Shown piece by piece: positions 8,981 through 18,283 of a stretch of 39,032 nucleotides of DNA. The first letter of the stretch is position 1; each line of letters begins with the position of its first letter. The stretch comes from Alphaproteobacteria bacterium (GTDB lineage: Bacteria > Pseudomonadota > Alphaproteobacteria > Parvibaculales > Parvibaculaceae). The DNA lies in NCBI GenBank assembly GCA_021775935.1, contig JAJFGY010000223.1, forward strand, positions 1 to 39,032, written 5' to 3'. A program made the position numbers and the translations under genes. The notes under the pieces were generated by a model. The model worked only from the letters and a program-made list of their open reading frames with translations, was not told the DNA's origin and did no database searches.

Positions 8981-10822
8981 TTATGCGCTGACGGTTTCCG
9001 GCTCACTTTCATGGGCGGGTGCGGCAATCCGCTCCAGGGGAAGATCAACGAAGACACTTGTTCCTTCACCACGGGCACTCTCAATGGTCAAGTTGCCGCC
9101 ATGCAGTTCGGTCAAACGGCGCGCCAGCGGCAGGCCAAGACCCGTGCCCTCATAGGTGCGGGTCAATGTACCGTCGATCTGACGGAACGGTTCCAAGGCT
9201 TCTGGAATGTCTTCTGGCGCCATGCCAATGCCCTGGTCAATCACGGCAATTCGCAGAGATGTTTCTGTTTCATTTACCGCGACCCGAACAGTGGTTTTTT
9301 CGCGCGAGAATTTGACCGCATTGGACAGAAGGTTGATGAGGATCTGTTTCATCGCACGTTCGTCGCACCGGACAGCCATGCCATCTGCAACCGTCCGATC
9401 CAGTTTGACGCCCGCCTGCTCTGCACGGGGCGACACAATCCGCATCACGATATCGAGCGTTTCTGCAAGATCGATAACCTCTTCGGTCAGCTCGAACTTG
9501 TCGGCCTCAATTTTCGAGAGGTCGAGAATGTCATTGATAATGTTGAGCAGGTGAATGCCCGAGCTGTGAATATCTTGCGCGTATTCTTTGTAGTGACCGT
9601 TGCCGATCTCCCCATAAATTTCTTTGTCGATGGCCTCTGAAAACCCGATGATCGCGTTCAAAGGCGTCCGCAGCTCATGGCTCATATTGGCAAGAAATTC
9701 TGTTTTCGAACGGTTCGCTGAATTCGCGGAATCTCGCGCATCGCGCAGGCGTTCCTCTTCTTCACGACGGTGGGTGATGTCATGGAGCGCAATAAGGATC
9801 GTCGGAAGCCCGCGGTAGCGCATTGCCGACGTGGTGACATTCACCCAGAGATGGCGACCATCCACGGTCTCGATCGCAATCTCAGCTGGCTCGCGGGCGT
9901 TGAGAAAGGTCTTGATGTCTTCGAATTTATTTTCGACCAAACGTGCTTCGATGACACTTTGAAGGTCCAGGGACTTCATCTCTTCAGGACACACGCCCAG
10001 CAAATCACATGCGGCACGGTTTCCCTGAAGGATCGTTGTTCCGCCCGGCTTAATCAGAACCAGTGGCAGGGGCGCTGCACGAAACACGCCCTCAAAGCTG
10101 CGTTCGTTTGCCTTGGCTTCCGTCTCTGCGACCTGGCGCTCGGCGATTTCCTCGGCAAGCCGTCCTGCCATCGTCTGGTGGTGGTGCATTGAGAGATATT
10201 CAGTGCGGCGCAACCGACCCCACAATCGTCCCAACTGTATGCCCACAAAATTCACGGTCAGGCACATGATCGTCATGACCGCGAGGCCATAGAGAGATGC
10301 TTCGGGCTCGAACCCGACTGTCACGACCAGGGCCACACTGCACAGGGCTCCCACGAGCGCATTGAGGTGCAATCGGTTCGGAACCGCGATGTAGTAGGTA
10401 AAGAGAATGACGATCGTCGCCACCGCCATATCCCGAATATGCGATGTTCCGACAATGGAGGACAACAGGAAGATCGAAAACAAATAGGCTTGCGTGAATG
10501 TCACGCTGGCATAGAACGCTTTCGGGTCCCTGCCGTCAGAGAACAAGACAACCGGCACAAAGGCAACAATTAGCGTGAGCACTCGCAATGCCAGGAGCTG
10601 CAGGAATGCCTGCGAATAGCCCAGGGTGAGATAATCCACACCGGCGGCGACAACAAACACCAAAGCTGCGAGCATCACCGCGCGGCTTCTGGCGACCACC
10701 TCTTCCCAGGTGTCACTCACGAAACGCCCTTCAAGGGTCCGGTCTGCAAATTCGCCGTCCCAGCGGTAAACAGGCTGGTCCGAATTTGTGTCGACCGGTT
10801 GTGAAATTTCTGTTGTCGACAT
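8981..10822 (-). CDS. Membrane PAS-domain sensor histidine kinase
   Basis: This is a 613-residue kinase. Residues about 45-200 contain five to six hydrophobic helices forming an integral membrane sensor. A short coiled coil (about 215-245) leads to a PAS domain (about 245-355), then a HisKA dimerisation helix with phospho-acceptor His382 in FLANMSHELRTPLNAIIGF. The HATPase domain follows, with N box LLSNAVKFS, G1 DQGIGM and G2 GTGLGL. No receiver domain is attached and no response regulator gene is adjacent, so the partner is unknown. The organisation resembles alphaproteobacterial PleC/DivJ-type kinases, but the signal cannot be inferred. I favour ATG 10822 over an in-frame TTG nine bases upstream. 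Confidence 0.9.
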   Translation of the reverse strand: MSTTEISQPVDTNSDQPVYRWDGEFADRTLEGRFVSDTWEEVVARSRAVMLAALVFVVAAGVDYLTLGYSQAFLQLLALRVLTLIVAFVPVVLFSDGRDPKAFYASVTFTQAYLFSIFLLSSIVGTSHIRDMAVATIVILFTYYIAVPNRLHLNALVGALCSVALVVTVGFEPEASLYGLAVMTIMCLTVNFVGIQLGRLWGRLRRTEYLSMHHHQTMAGRLAEEIAERQVAETEAKANERSFEGVFRAAPLPLVLIKPGGTTILQGNRAACDLLGVCPEEMKSLDLQSVIEARLVENKFEDIKTFLNAREPAEIAIETVDGRHLWVNVTTSAMRYRGLPTILIALHDITHRREEEERLRDARDSANSANRSKTEFLANMSHELRTPLNAIIGFSEAIDKEIYGEIGNGHYKEYAQDIHSSGIHLLNIINDILDLSKIEADKFELTEEVIDLAETLDIVMRIVSPRAEQAGVKLDRTVADGMAVRCDERAMKQILINLLSNAVKFSREKTTVRVAVNETETSLRIAVIDQGIGMAPEDIPEALEPFRQIDGTLTRTYEGTGLGLPLARRLTELHGGNLTIESARGEGTSVFVDLPLERIAAPAHESEPETVSA

Positions 10823-11043
10823 GGTTCTCAATCAACCTATCTCAGGCAAAGCGCCCTTACTAAAACTGCCGCACCCCAGCGTTTGCGCAGAATAGGCCTG
10901 TGACTGAAAAGAAATGGTTATGGCGAAGGGGCAATTTTTCCTAAAAAGCCGCCGGTCTACGCTGGGCGCCCGCAGAGCGGTATAGTGAGGGGGCATTAAC
11001 GATATGGACCGCGATTCCCTGCGGTTCTGAAAAGGAGACACAG

Positions 11044-12246
11044 GTGGCCGGGGTTTTAGACGGTGTTAAGGTTTTGGATTTCGGTCGCTACATTGCAGGC
11101 CCTTATTGCGCCACTTTGCTTGCCGATATGGGCGCAGACGTGATCCGCATTGAAAAACGCGAGGGCAGCGAAGACAGGTTCGTTCAACCTGTGATCCCGG
11201 ATGCTGCGCCGGGAGAAGGTGGTGAGGGCACCATGTTCCTTCAGCTTAACCGTAACAAACGTGGCATGACACTCGATCCCATGTCGGATAAGGGTCGGGA
11301 AATTGTTGCAAAGCTTGTTGCAGAAGCAGACGTCGTGGTTGCCAATCTGCCACCACAAACGCTGACGGCAATGGGGCTCGACTACGAAACCCTGTCTGCC
11401 ACCAATCCCAAAGTCGTTCTGACGACAGTCTCCGCCTTCGGCCATGGCGGGCCCTACTCAAACCGGGTCGGTTTTGATGGCGTGGCACAGGCCATGAGCG
11501 GTGCAGCCTATCTTACGGGCCGCGCTGATGAGCCCACCAAGAGCTATGCACCCTGGGTTGATTTCGGTACTGCCGTACTATCTGCCTACGGAACGATGGC
11601 CGCTCTCATGGCACGCCAGCAAACCGGCAAAGGTCAGATGGTTGAAGGCGCCCTTCTCGCCACTGCCCTCAACTTTTTCAATTTCCACCTGATCGAACAG
11701 GACCTTCGCGGAACAGACCGCACTGCCATTGGCAATCGCAGCCCCTATGCTGGCCCCGCTGATTGCGTGCCAACAAAGGATGGCTGGATCTTTGTTCAGG
11801 TTATTGGCGACCCGCTTTTCAAGCGATGGGCGAAGCTGATGGGAGAAGACAATTGGCTCTCTGACCCTCGTTTTTCTGACGATCTCAAACGTGGCGAGCA
11901 TGGGGAGATTTTGAGCAAACGGACCGCTGAGTGGGCAGCTCAATATACGATGGAAGAAGCGCTCAGCATTCTGGGCGAGGCACGCATTCCTGGGGGTCCG
12001 GTCTACTCCCCGGCACAGGCCCTTGAAGACCCGCACATCCAGGCAATGAACTATATGAAGCCCGTCGATTTTCCGGGCCTCCCCAAACCAGCACCGCTCA
12101 TGGACACACCGATCAAGCTCTCTGATACGCCGGGCGGCATTCGTCATCGCGCGCCTCTTCTGGGGGAGCATACAGACGCAATTTTGGCTGACCTCGGATA
12201 CAGTGCTGCGGACATTCAGGCACTTCGCGCTGACGGTGTGATCTGA
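11044..12246 (+). CDS. CaiB/BaiF (class III) CoA-transferase family protein
   Basis: This is a 400-residue protein. The N-terminus LDGVKVLDFGRYIAGPYCATLLADMGADVIRIEK and the central AFGHGGPYSNRVGFD are typical of family III CoA transferases, which move CoA between carboxylic acids. However, where formyl-CoA transferase has its nucleophilic Asp169 (VAMQDAVLNL), this protein reads VEGALLATALNF, putting Ala206 at that place. The catalytic route may therefore differ. The start is GTG 11044, with GGAG six bases upstream. The downstream PLP-enzyme gene begins 23 bases later on the same strand, probably in one operon. The substrate cannot be read from the sequence. Confidence 0.88.
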   Translation: MAGVLDGVKVLDFGRYIAGPYCATLLADMGADVIRIEKREGSEDRFVQPVIPDAAPGEGGEGTMFLQLNRNKRGMTLDPMSDKGREIVAKLVAEADVVVANLPPQTLTAMGLDYETLSATNPKVVLTTVSAFGHGGPYSNRVGFDGVAQAMSGAAYLTGRADEPTKSYAPWVDFGTAVLSAYGTMAALMARQQTGKGQMVEGALLATALNFFNFHLIEQDLRGTDRTAIGNRSPYAGPADCVPTKDGWIFVQVIGDPLFKRWAKLMGEDNWLSDPRFSDDLKRGEHGEILSKRTAEWAAQYTMEEALSILGEARIPGGPVYSPAQALEDPHIQAMNYMKPVDFPGLPKPAPLMDTPIKLSDTPGGIRHRAPLLGEHTDAILADLGYSAADIQALRADGVI

Positions 12247-12269
12247 TGGTCGCTGCATAGGGAGTTTCC

Positions 12270-13286
12270 ATGACGCAATTGCCAGAAAACCTGCCCCACT
12301 ATCCCTTGATGGATGGCCCCACGCCGCTGCAGGAAATGCCGCGATTGCGTGAAGCGCTCTTGTCTGAGGGACAGCCCTGCCCCCACATTTTCATCAAACG
12401 TGACGATCTGACGGGCCTGGCGGGTGGCGGCAACAAAACGCGCAAACTTGAATATCTCATCGGCGATGCGCTGGAAAAAGGGGCAGACACAGTCATCACC
12501 GCAGGCGCTGTCCAATCAAACCATGCGCGGCAGACAGCGGCCGCGGCGGCCAAGGCCGGGCTTCAAGCTCACCTCATTCTGTTTGAAACTGTCGGGTATG
12601 ACGAACCGGCTTACAAATCCTCTGGCAACCTTCTGTTGGATCGCATTCTTGGCGCGAACATACGCCTGGAGCCGAAAGGGGCGGATGCCCGAGCGGTGTT
12701 TGAAGAGGTCATGAATGAGATACGGGATGCAGGCGGCACGCCCTACCTCATCCCGGTTGGTGGATCGAACGCCGTCGGCTCCACCGCGTATGCAGAAGTG
12801 TTTCTGGAAATTATGAGCCAGGCAAAAACCCGCGGTCTTAATGTTGACCGGATTGTCCACGCAAGTGGGAGCCTTGGCACCCATGCGGGCCTGTTGGCGG
12901 GGCGGGCCCTCGCAAAGAGCGCTACGCGCATTCATGCAGTCAGCGTATCCAAGCCCGATCGCGCATCGCTGCTTGATGAATTGTTAGAGATTGCCAATCA
13001 AACAGCTGATCGCATTGGCGCAGACCCGGTCGGTGATGAAGATGTTCATGTGGACTTCAGGCATCTTGGCGACGGATATGGTCTGCCAACCACAAGCATG
13101 GTGTCTGCCGTTGAGTTGGTCGCACGGACCGAGGGCATTCTTCTTGATCCCGTTTACACCGGCAAAGGAATGGCAGGACTGATCTCTTCTATTTTGAACG
13201 GGGAGATTCCTGAAAACGAGACTGTCGTCTTTCTTCATACCGGCGGCATGCCTGGTCTGTTCGCCTATCCAGGTGCGTTTAACTGA
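12270..13286 (+). CDS. PLP-dependent D-cysteine desulfhydrase / cysteate sulfo-lyase family
   Basis: This 338-residue fold-type II PLP enzyme is of the ACC deaminase / D-cysteine desulfhydrase group. The PLP lysine is Lys56 in GGGNKTRKLEYL, followed by the family motif AVQSNHARQTAAAAA. A phosphate-binding GSLGTHAGLLAG loop lies near 195 and the C-terminal LDPVYTGKGMAGL is conserved. Members release pyruvate and ammonia with sulfide (DcyD) or sulfite (CuyA) from D-cysteine or L-cysteate. I cannot separate these, and ACC deaminase is also possible. An AGGGAG lies just upstream of ATG 12270. It is probably co-transcribed with the CoA transferase. Confidence 0.87.
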   Translation: MTQLPENLPHYPLMDGPTPLQEMPRLREALLSEGQPCPHIFIKRDDLTGLAGGGNKTRKLEYLIGDALEKGADTVITAGAVQSNHARQTAAAAAKAGLQAHLILFETVGYDEPAYKSSGNLLLDRILGANIRLEPKGADARAVFEEVMNEIRDAGGTPYLIPVGGSNAVGSTAYAEVFLEIMSQAKTRGLNVDRIVHASGSLGTHAGLLAGRALAKSATRIHAVSVSKPDRASLLDELLEIANQTADRIGADPVGDEDVHVDFRHLGDGYGLPTTSMVSAVELVARTEGILLDPVYTGKGMAGLISSILNGEIPENETVVFLHTGGMPGLFAYPGAFN

Positions 13287-13312
13287 GGCGCTGAGGTTCT
13301 GTCTGCAGGGGC

Positions 13313-14731
13313 TTAGGCTGATGCCTGAAGGGCGACGCGACCGCGTTTCAGAAGCGTTGCCGCGCCTGCTTGGCCTGTCAGTTTCTCTGAGATTTCCGCT
13401 GCAAATTCCAAGAAGGCTTCTGCATGCTCTGCGTGATCAGGTTCGCAATGCCGCATCTCTTCAATAATAGCATCTTCATAGGTGACCATATACGCCTCTA
13501 GCTCCGGCAATAGCTTGTCGTAAGCCGCCTGGGCGCCAATGGATTGCGCCAACCCCTTCGTCATGTGCACAAACTTCAGCTCTCGGCGGATCCGCTCCAC
13601 CTTTGCCTCATCGGGCATATGACTGATTTCCACACGGCGTGGGCCGGAGCGTCCAAAACCCCCAACCCGCTGCATCGGTAATGCTGCGCCGAGGTCTTTG
13701 GGGTAATGGGCGAATTCATCACTGATCGCGGTTGAAATGACATTGCGCGCCTTCAACAGGCGTTGGCCCCAGTTACCAATTCGAAGCAACTCGATCTCCC
13801 GAGTAATCCCCTTGGATAGTTCAGAGAACTCAACAATAAGGCGTTGCAATTCATCAAGATCGCTCAACCCCGGGCGCAAATTCTCAAACACACCGGCGAT
13901 GAGTTCGAGGCGGCGAATAAGGCGCTCCCCCAGAATGGAAAAGTCCGTCCGGGAAATCATTGTGTCGTCGTTTTTCAACGCCACCTTTCGCGCAAGACGG
14001 AGTATTTGCCACGGACATTCCAGACGGCCCATAACAGCGAGCGCCAGATAGATCGCGCGATCCGGGTCCTTCTCATAGAGATCATCGTACAGATCGCGCA
14101 CCTCAGAGACCATTCGATCATCAAATGCTCTGATATGCCGCGGGACGCTTAACTGCATCTCCTGCATTTCATCCAAGATTGCCAGGACATCCGCAATCTC
14201 GCGCGCATCTGCCAGAACATCATAGCCGCCAAGCTGTGCGGCAGTTGAATTGGCAAACTTGGTCTCTGTGTCACAACGCTCCATGGCCGCAGTCATTGCG
14301 GCACCGGCTGCCTGCAACAATACAGTCACTGCAGCCTTCAACGCTTCCTTGTCACCGCTTGCGATGTGCTTTTCAACCCGCGCCAGCATTGCAGGCATCG
14401 TGTCAGGGACCAGCTCTTTGGTGATCCAATTCCAGATCGGCTCGACAGAGGCACGTGGAATGAGGCCCGCCTCTTTCTCCTTGCGCTCGCCATCAAACAG
14501 GAAATCTTCAAATGGCGCGGTGAAGAGCCGCAGGTCTGTCAATGCGCCATCGCGCTTGCCGGTCAATTTGGCGAGGGCGGAGGCCAGTGCGACCCGGATA
14601 TCTTCGATCGGCAATCCAAGATGCTTTGCGGGAAGCGCACCGCTTTCGACAGCGTCCATGAGTTTCACCGCCGCCTGTGGGGGCAGTTCAGTGAGAAACT
14701 GTCGCAATGCGTCGGTCTTCGTCAAAACCAT
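13313..14731 (-). CDS. Conserved alpha-helical protein of unknown function
   Basis: This is a 472-residue soluble protein with no signal peptide or membrane segment. It appears almost entirely helical, with charged heptad-like stretches around 250-320 (FSILGERLIRRLELIAGVFENLRPGLSD) and 400-450. It contains no catalytic motif that I can name. Composition and codon use match neighbours, so it looks like a genuine chromosomal gene. It stands alone between the plus-strand PLP gene, which converges on it, and the thiolase terminator behind it. I do not recognise the family. Confidence 0.75.
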   Translation of the reverse strand: MVLTKTDALRQFLTELPPQAAVKLMDAVESGALPAKHLGLPIEDIRVALASALAKLTGKRDGALTDLRLFTAPFEDFLFDGERKEKEAGLIPRASVEPIWNWITKELVPDTMPAMLARVEKHIASGDKEALKAAVTVLLQAAGAAMTAAMERCDTETKFANSTAAQLGGYDVLADAREIADVLAILDEMQEMQLSVPRHIRAFDDRMVSEVRDLYDDLYEKDPDRAIYLALAVMGRLECPWQILRLARKVALKNDDTMISRTDFSILGERLIRRLELIAGVFENLRPGLSDLDELQRLIVEFSELSKGITREIELLRIGNWGQRLLKARNVISTAISDEFAHYPKDLGAALPMQRVGGFGRSGPRRVEISHMPDEAKVERIRRELKFVHMTKGLAQSIGAQAAYDKLLPELEAYMVTYEDAIIEEMRHCEPDHAEHAEAFLEFAAEISEKLTGQAGAATLLKRGRVALQASA

Positions 14732-14859
14732 AATTCCATCTGCCCCATTCTGCTGGCTCCCTCATGCAGCCGCACAGGCACCCGGGCCGGGTGTATTCTT
14801 GCCTAAACTTTATGTTGTCATGTTTAACAATCTGTTCACAAAATGTGCGCTGAGGCACG

Positions 14860-14891
14860 AAAAAGGCCGCAGAAACAATGTTCTGCGGCCT
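14860..14891 (-). terminator. Intrinsic terminator after the thiolase gene
   Basis: Bases 14864-14874 and 14881-14891 form a perfect 11-bp stem with a 6-base loop. Read on the minus strand, the stem is followed by TTTTT (14860-14864). It lies 25 bases after the thiolase stop codon, as expected for a strong Rho-independent terminator. Confidence 0.9.
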
Positions 14892-14915
14892 AAATTCAGC
14901 TAAACGCTGTTTTGC

Positions 14916-16154
14916 TTACTGCATGCGCTCGATGATGATCGCCGGCGCCATACCACCAGCAGCACACATGGTCACAAGACCGAACTGCTTGTCCTGGCGT
15001 TCCAGCTCATCAAGCATCGTGCCGATGAGGATGGAGCCAGTTGCGCCGATTGGGTGACCAAGCGCCATCGCACCACCATTTACGTTCACTTTTTCGCGGT
15101 CGAGATCCAGATCGCGGATGAACTTTTCTGTCACGACTGAGAACGCCTCATTGATTTCGAAGAGATCAATGTCTTCGATTTTCATGCCTGCTTTTGCAAG
15201 AACCTTCTTTGCAGCAGGAACAGGTGCGTTCAGCATCAGCGTTGGGCTGTCACCCATGTTGCACATGGCAACAACGCGGGCGCGCGGCTTCATGCCGTTT
15301 GCTTTTGCATAATCAGGAGAGGCAAGCAGAAGCGCTGCCGCACCATCCACAACACCAGAAGAATTACCTGCGTGGTGGACGTGGTTGATTTTCAGGTCTG
15401 GATATTTTGCCTGAACGAGCTTACGGAAAGTGGTTCCGTCTTCGTCCAGCGCAAAATCTGCAATCGCTTCAAAAGATGGCGCGAGGCTTGAAAGCCCTTC
15501 CATCGTTGTCTGCGGGCGTGGGAACTCTTCCTTGTCGAGAGCAAGTGTTCCGTCTTCGTGATAGACGGGCACAAGCGACTTATCGAAGTTTCCTGCCTTG
15601 ATCGCAGCATCGGCGCGCTGCTGGCTTACCAGTGCCAGCTCGTCGAGTGCCTGGCGTGGAATGTTTTCCAGAGTTGCAATCGCATCAGCACAGACGCCCT
15701 GGTGGGGCTGAGGATGTTCGTGACGCAGGCGGGTGTTGCCATTGTCCATGAAAGGCGAACCGCCTTTGTTCATGGAACCAAAAAGCGACATCATTTCTGT
15801 GCCACCGGCAATCGTCATGTCTTCCATGCCCGACATGATGTTTGCCGCTGCAATGTTTACCGAGGTAATGCCCGATCCGCAGAAACGGTCGAGGGTCATG
15901 GCGCTGGAGCGTACGTCATAGCCCGCATCAAGTGCTGCCATGCGGCCCAGGTCACCAGACTGAGGTCCCTTCTGGGAGCTTGTGCCCCAGACAATGTCGT
16001 CAACTTCATCTGTCTTGATGTCGTTACGCTCTTTCAGCGCTTTCAAGACTGTTGCGCCCAACTGCTGCGGGTGGATTTCCGCCAGCGCGCCTTTGCCTAC
16101 TTTGCCGATGCCGCGGGGTGTGCGGCAGGCGTCTATAATCCATGCGTCAGCCAT
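14916..16154 (-). CDS. Acetyl-CoA C-acyltransferase (thiolase)
   Basis: This 412-residue thiolase catalyses condensation or thiolytic cleavage of acyl-CoA. The acylated Cys92 lies in LDRFCGSGITSV, and the remaining active-site blocks are present: HAGNSSGVVDGAAA, NEAF, GGAMALGHPIGATGS and the C-terminal Cys in MCAAGGMAPA. The length is typical. The ATG at 16154 (MADAWIID) has AAAGG eight bases upstream and is preferred to a GTG nine bases earlier. It is a single-gene unit with its own terminator. With the nearby acyl-CoA dehydrogenases and CoA transferase it may serve beta-oxidation of an unidentified acid. Confidence 0.95.
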   Translation of the reverse strand: MADAWIIDACRTPRGIGKVGKGALAEIHPQQLGATVLKALKERNDIKTDEVDDIVWGTSSQKGPQSGDLGRMAALDAGYDVRSSAMTLDRFCGSGITSVNIAAANIMSGMEDMTIAGGTEMMSLFGSMNKGGSPFMDNGNTRLRHEHPQPHQGVCADAIATLENIPRQALDELALVSQQRADAAIKAGNFDKSLVPVYHEDGTLALDKEEFPRPQTTMEGLSSLAPSFEAIADFALDEDGTTFRKLVQAKYPDLKINHVHHAGNSSGVVDGAAALLLASPDYAKANGMKPRARVVAMCNMGDSPTLMLNAPVPAAKKVLAKAGMKIEDIDLFEINEAFSVVTEKFIRDLDLDREKVNVNGGAMALGHPIGATGSILIGTMLDELERQDKQFGLVTMCAAGGMAPAIIIERMQ

Positions 16155-16415
16155 GTTTCTCACCTTTTCGTTTAGAACAGATTGGCCCGGTCTTCGTGCG
16201 GACAGTCTGGTTTGTTTCTACCCGCTTGGATAATGCCTTAGGGCCGCCCTCGCAACCGCTCTCAGACGCCCTTTTTCATTGACGCAGGGGCCTCTTGCGG
16301 CTGCCTCTCAAAAAAGTTGAAAGCGACGGCGTCGAATGCGCCGTTTTTGGCCAAAATCAGTCAAAGCGAGTACATTATTGTCCATCACCCTTATTTGCCC
16401 TGAGTGGAGGCCTAT

Positions 16416-17759
16416 GTGATCGGTAGCTTAGTTTCAGATTTTCAAGCATGGCTAACGCGTGAAATCTGGGCAAAACCCAAGGAAGATGATCCGTTCTTCA
16501 GGCGTCCTCTGGCTGTCGCCGCTCAAATTTTCTGGGTCGTTGTCCGCGACTTGCTGGCGGGCCAGGCAAACCTGAGGGCCATGAGCCTCGTTTACACAAC
16601 GCTGCTGGCCATTGTTCCTGTGCTCGCCCTTATGTTCGCGATCCTCAAAGCATTTGGCGTTGATGATCAGATTGAAACCCTGATGCTCGAGTTCCTGGCG
16701 CCCATGGGGGCACAGGGTGTGGAAATTACCGAAAAGACTATTGCGTTCGTTCAGCAGGTAAATATTTCGGTTCTGGGGTCGGTCGGTCTGGTCTTTCTCA
16801 TCTACACGTTGATCTCTCTCATCCAGAAAATCCAAGCTGCGTTCAACAGTGTTTGGCAGGTGAGTGCGGATGGCTCGCTTGCCCGCCAGATGGCCGCGTA
16901 TGTCAGCGTCGGATTGCTTGGGCCGCTTGTGCTCTTTCTGGCAATTGGCGTAATTGCCACCACCGCAAGTTCGTTCCTGATGGACACGCTCGGCGCCTTT
17001 GGCCCAATACGCACCGTGCTCGAACAAGCAAGCAAGCTTGTTCCCTTTATCATGACCATGAGCGCCTTTGCATTCCTCTATCTCGTTGTACCCAACACAC
17101 GCGTGAAACTATCAGCCGCCCTTGTCGGTGGTGCCATTACCGGCCTTATGTGGGTTGCGACAGGATGGGCCTTCGCGACGTTTGTTGTAACGTCGGCGAA
17201 TTATGCCGCCATCTATTCTGCATTTGCCAGCGTCGTACTTGGTATGATCTGGCTCTATGTGGCCTGGCTCATCGTGCTGGTTGGGTGTTCGGTCACCTAC
17301 TACTTCCAGAACCGCAATCATCTTTCTGCGGAGTCCGGGATTACGCGCCTGACCCTAGATCAGGTGAAACGTGTCAGCCTGGTCATGTTGACTGTTGTGC
17401 ATCGTTCCTTCCACACAGGTGACACGTCCTGGACAAGTCTTCGCCTCTCAAGACGTCTGGGAATTCCCTCACAAACCGTGGAACAGATTGTCGATCCGCT
17501 CAAGCGCGCGGGTTTTGTCGCCTGGGCCGACGACAATAAGTGCCTGGTTCCAACGAAGCCTGCAGATATGACCGATGTGGAAGATGTTCTAGGGGTGATT
17601 ATTTCTGATGATCATAGAGGAGCTGCAGAAGATTCCACGCTCGGCAAAGATGTTGCTGTCTATGAACTTCTGCAATCAATTTCCGCGGCAGAGGGTGCTG
17701 TCTTGAACAATCTCACCATCGCCGACCTGATCGCAAAAGAGGGCGCGACACCTGCCTGA
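16416..17759 (+). CDS. YihY/BrkB-family inner-membrane protein
   Basis: This is a 447-residue protein. Residues about 35-305 carry six hydrophobic segments with the family features RAMSLVYTTLLAIVPVLAL and a final VLGMIWLYVAWLIVLVGCSVTYYF. A cytosolic C-terminal region (about 320-447) looks like a winged-helix, RpiR/Rrf2-like fold with LSRRLGIPSQTVEQIVDPLKRAGFV. YihY proteins were once called RNase BN, wrongly; their role is unknown. The start is GTG 16416, because GGAGG (16406-16410) lies five bases before it; the GTG at 16404 lacks such a site. It converges on the DUF1304 gene. Confidence 0.9.
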   Translation: MIGSLVSDFQAWLTREIWAKPKEDDPFFRRPLAVAAQIFWVVVRDLLAGQANLRAMSLVYTTLLAIVPVLALMFAILKAFGVDDQIETLMLEFLAPMGAQGVEITEKTIAFVQQVNISVLGSVGLVFLIYTLISLIQKIQAAFNSVWQVSADGSLARQMAAYVSVGLLGPLVLFLAIGVIATTASSFLMDTLGAFGPIRTVLEQASKLVPFIMTMSAFAFLYLVVPNTRVKLSAALVGGAITGLMWVATGWAFATFVVTSANYAAIYSAFASVVLGMIWLYVAWLIVLVGCSVTYYFQNRNHLSAESGITRLTLDQVKRVSLVMLTVVHRSFHTGDTSWTSLRLSRRLGIPSQTVEQIVDPLKRAGFVAWADDNKCLVPTKPADMTDVEDVLGVIISDDHRGAAEDSTLGKDVAVYELLQSISAAEGAVLNNLTIADLIAKEGATPA

Positions 17760-17780
17760 GGCGGTGCTCGACTTCTGGGC

Positions 17781-18143
17781 TTAATCTTTGGCGCGTGCCG
17801 CCAAAGTTGCCACCAGAGCAACGACTGCAGGTAGCGCCTGCACAAGAAGAATTGTTCCGCTGGCGGTTGCTGCGCCGTAGGCACCAGCCACGATCACGCA
17901 GCCAAGGAAAAAGAAAACCACATCCGTCTTCCTGGCGACCAATCCCCAAATGAGGCCCGCTGCCAGAAAACCATTGTACAAGCCTTGATTGGCGGCGAGT
18001 ACAGCCATCGTTGCGGAGTCCTCAGGTGTCGTGTTGAAGATGCCTCTTCCTATCGGATCGTCAAAATAGAACATTTCCAAGACAAGAAATGCCACATGAA
18101 TGGCGGCGACCAGGAAGACGAGGATGCTTGCGATGACTTTCAT
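17781..18143 (-). CDS. DUF1304 small membrane protein
   Basis: This 120-residue protein has four hydrophobic helices (about 3-22, 47-66, 72-91 and 95-116) and the conserved family segments HVAFLVLEMFYFDDP and NQGLYNGFLAAGL. DUF1304 proteins are inner-membrane proteins of unknown function. It ends 21 bases from the convergent YihY stop. No strong terminator is visible between them. Confidence 0.9.
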   Translation of the reverse strand: MKVIASILVFLVAAIHVAFLVLEMFYFDDPIGRGIFNTTPEDSATMAVLAANQGLYNGFLAAGLIWGLVARKTDVVFFFLGCVIVAGAYGAATASGTILLVQALPAVVALVATLAARAKD

Positions 18144-18210
18144 GCCCTGAAAGGTGCCACCGCCTGTCCAGCCTGTCTACCGAAAGTGGCGTGCCACCAC
18201 CTAGGTCAGC

Positions 18211-18249
18211 CAAAAGAAACGCCGCCCAGACCTGTTCGTCTAGACGGCG
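18211..18249 (-). terminator. Probable intrinsic terminator after the glycine-zipper gene
   Basis: On the minus strand a hairpin (CGCCG/CGGCG outer stem at 18220-18224 and 18245-18249; AGAC/GTCT inner stem at 18228-18231 and 18238-18241) is followed by TTTCTTTTG (18211-18219). It lies about 35 bases after the stop of the glycine-zipper lipoprotein gene and upstream of the DUF1304 gene. Confidence 0.6.
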
Positions 18250-18283
18250 CTCATTCAGCAGTCATGCATATGCGAGGAGGAGA

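Noticed and set aside
14809-14838. TGTTTA...TGTTCA pair upstream of the 472-residue gene as a regulator box
   Set aside because: The half-sites are 12 bases apart rather than 11 and no -10 lies at the matching distance.
16346-16357. Perfect palindrome TTTTGGCCAAAA upstream of the YihY gene
   Set aside because: A single short palindrome without a known regulator or a second copy nearby; could be an operator, but nothing in the sequence supports it further.
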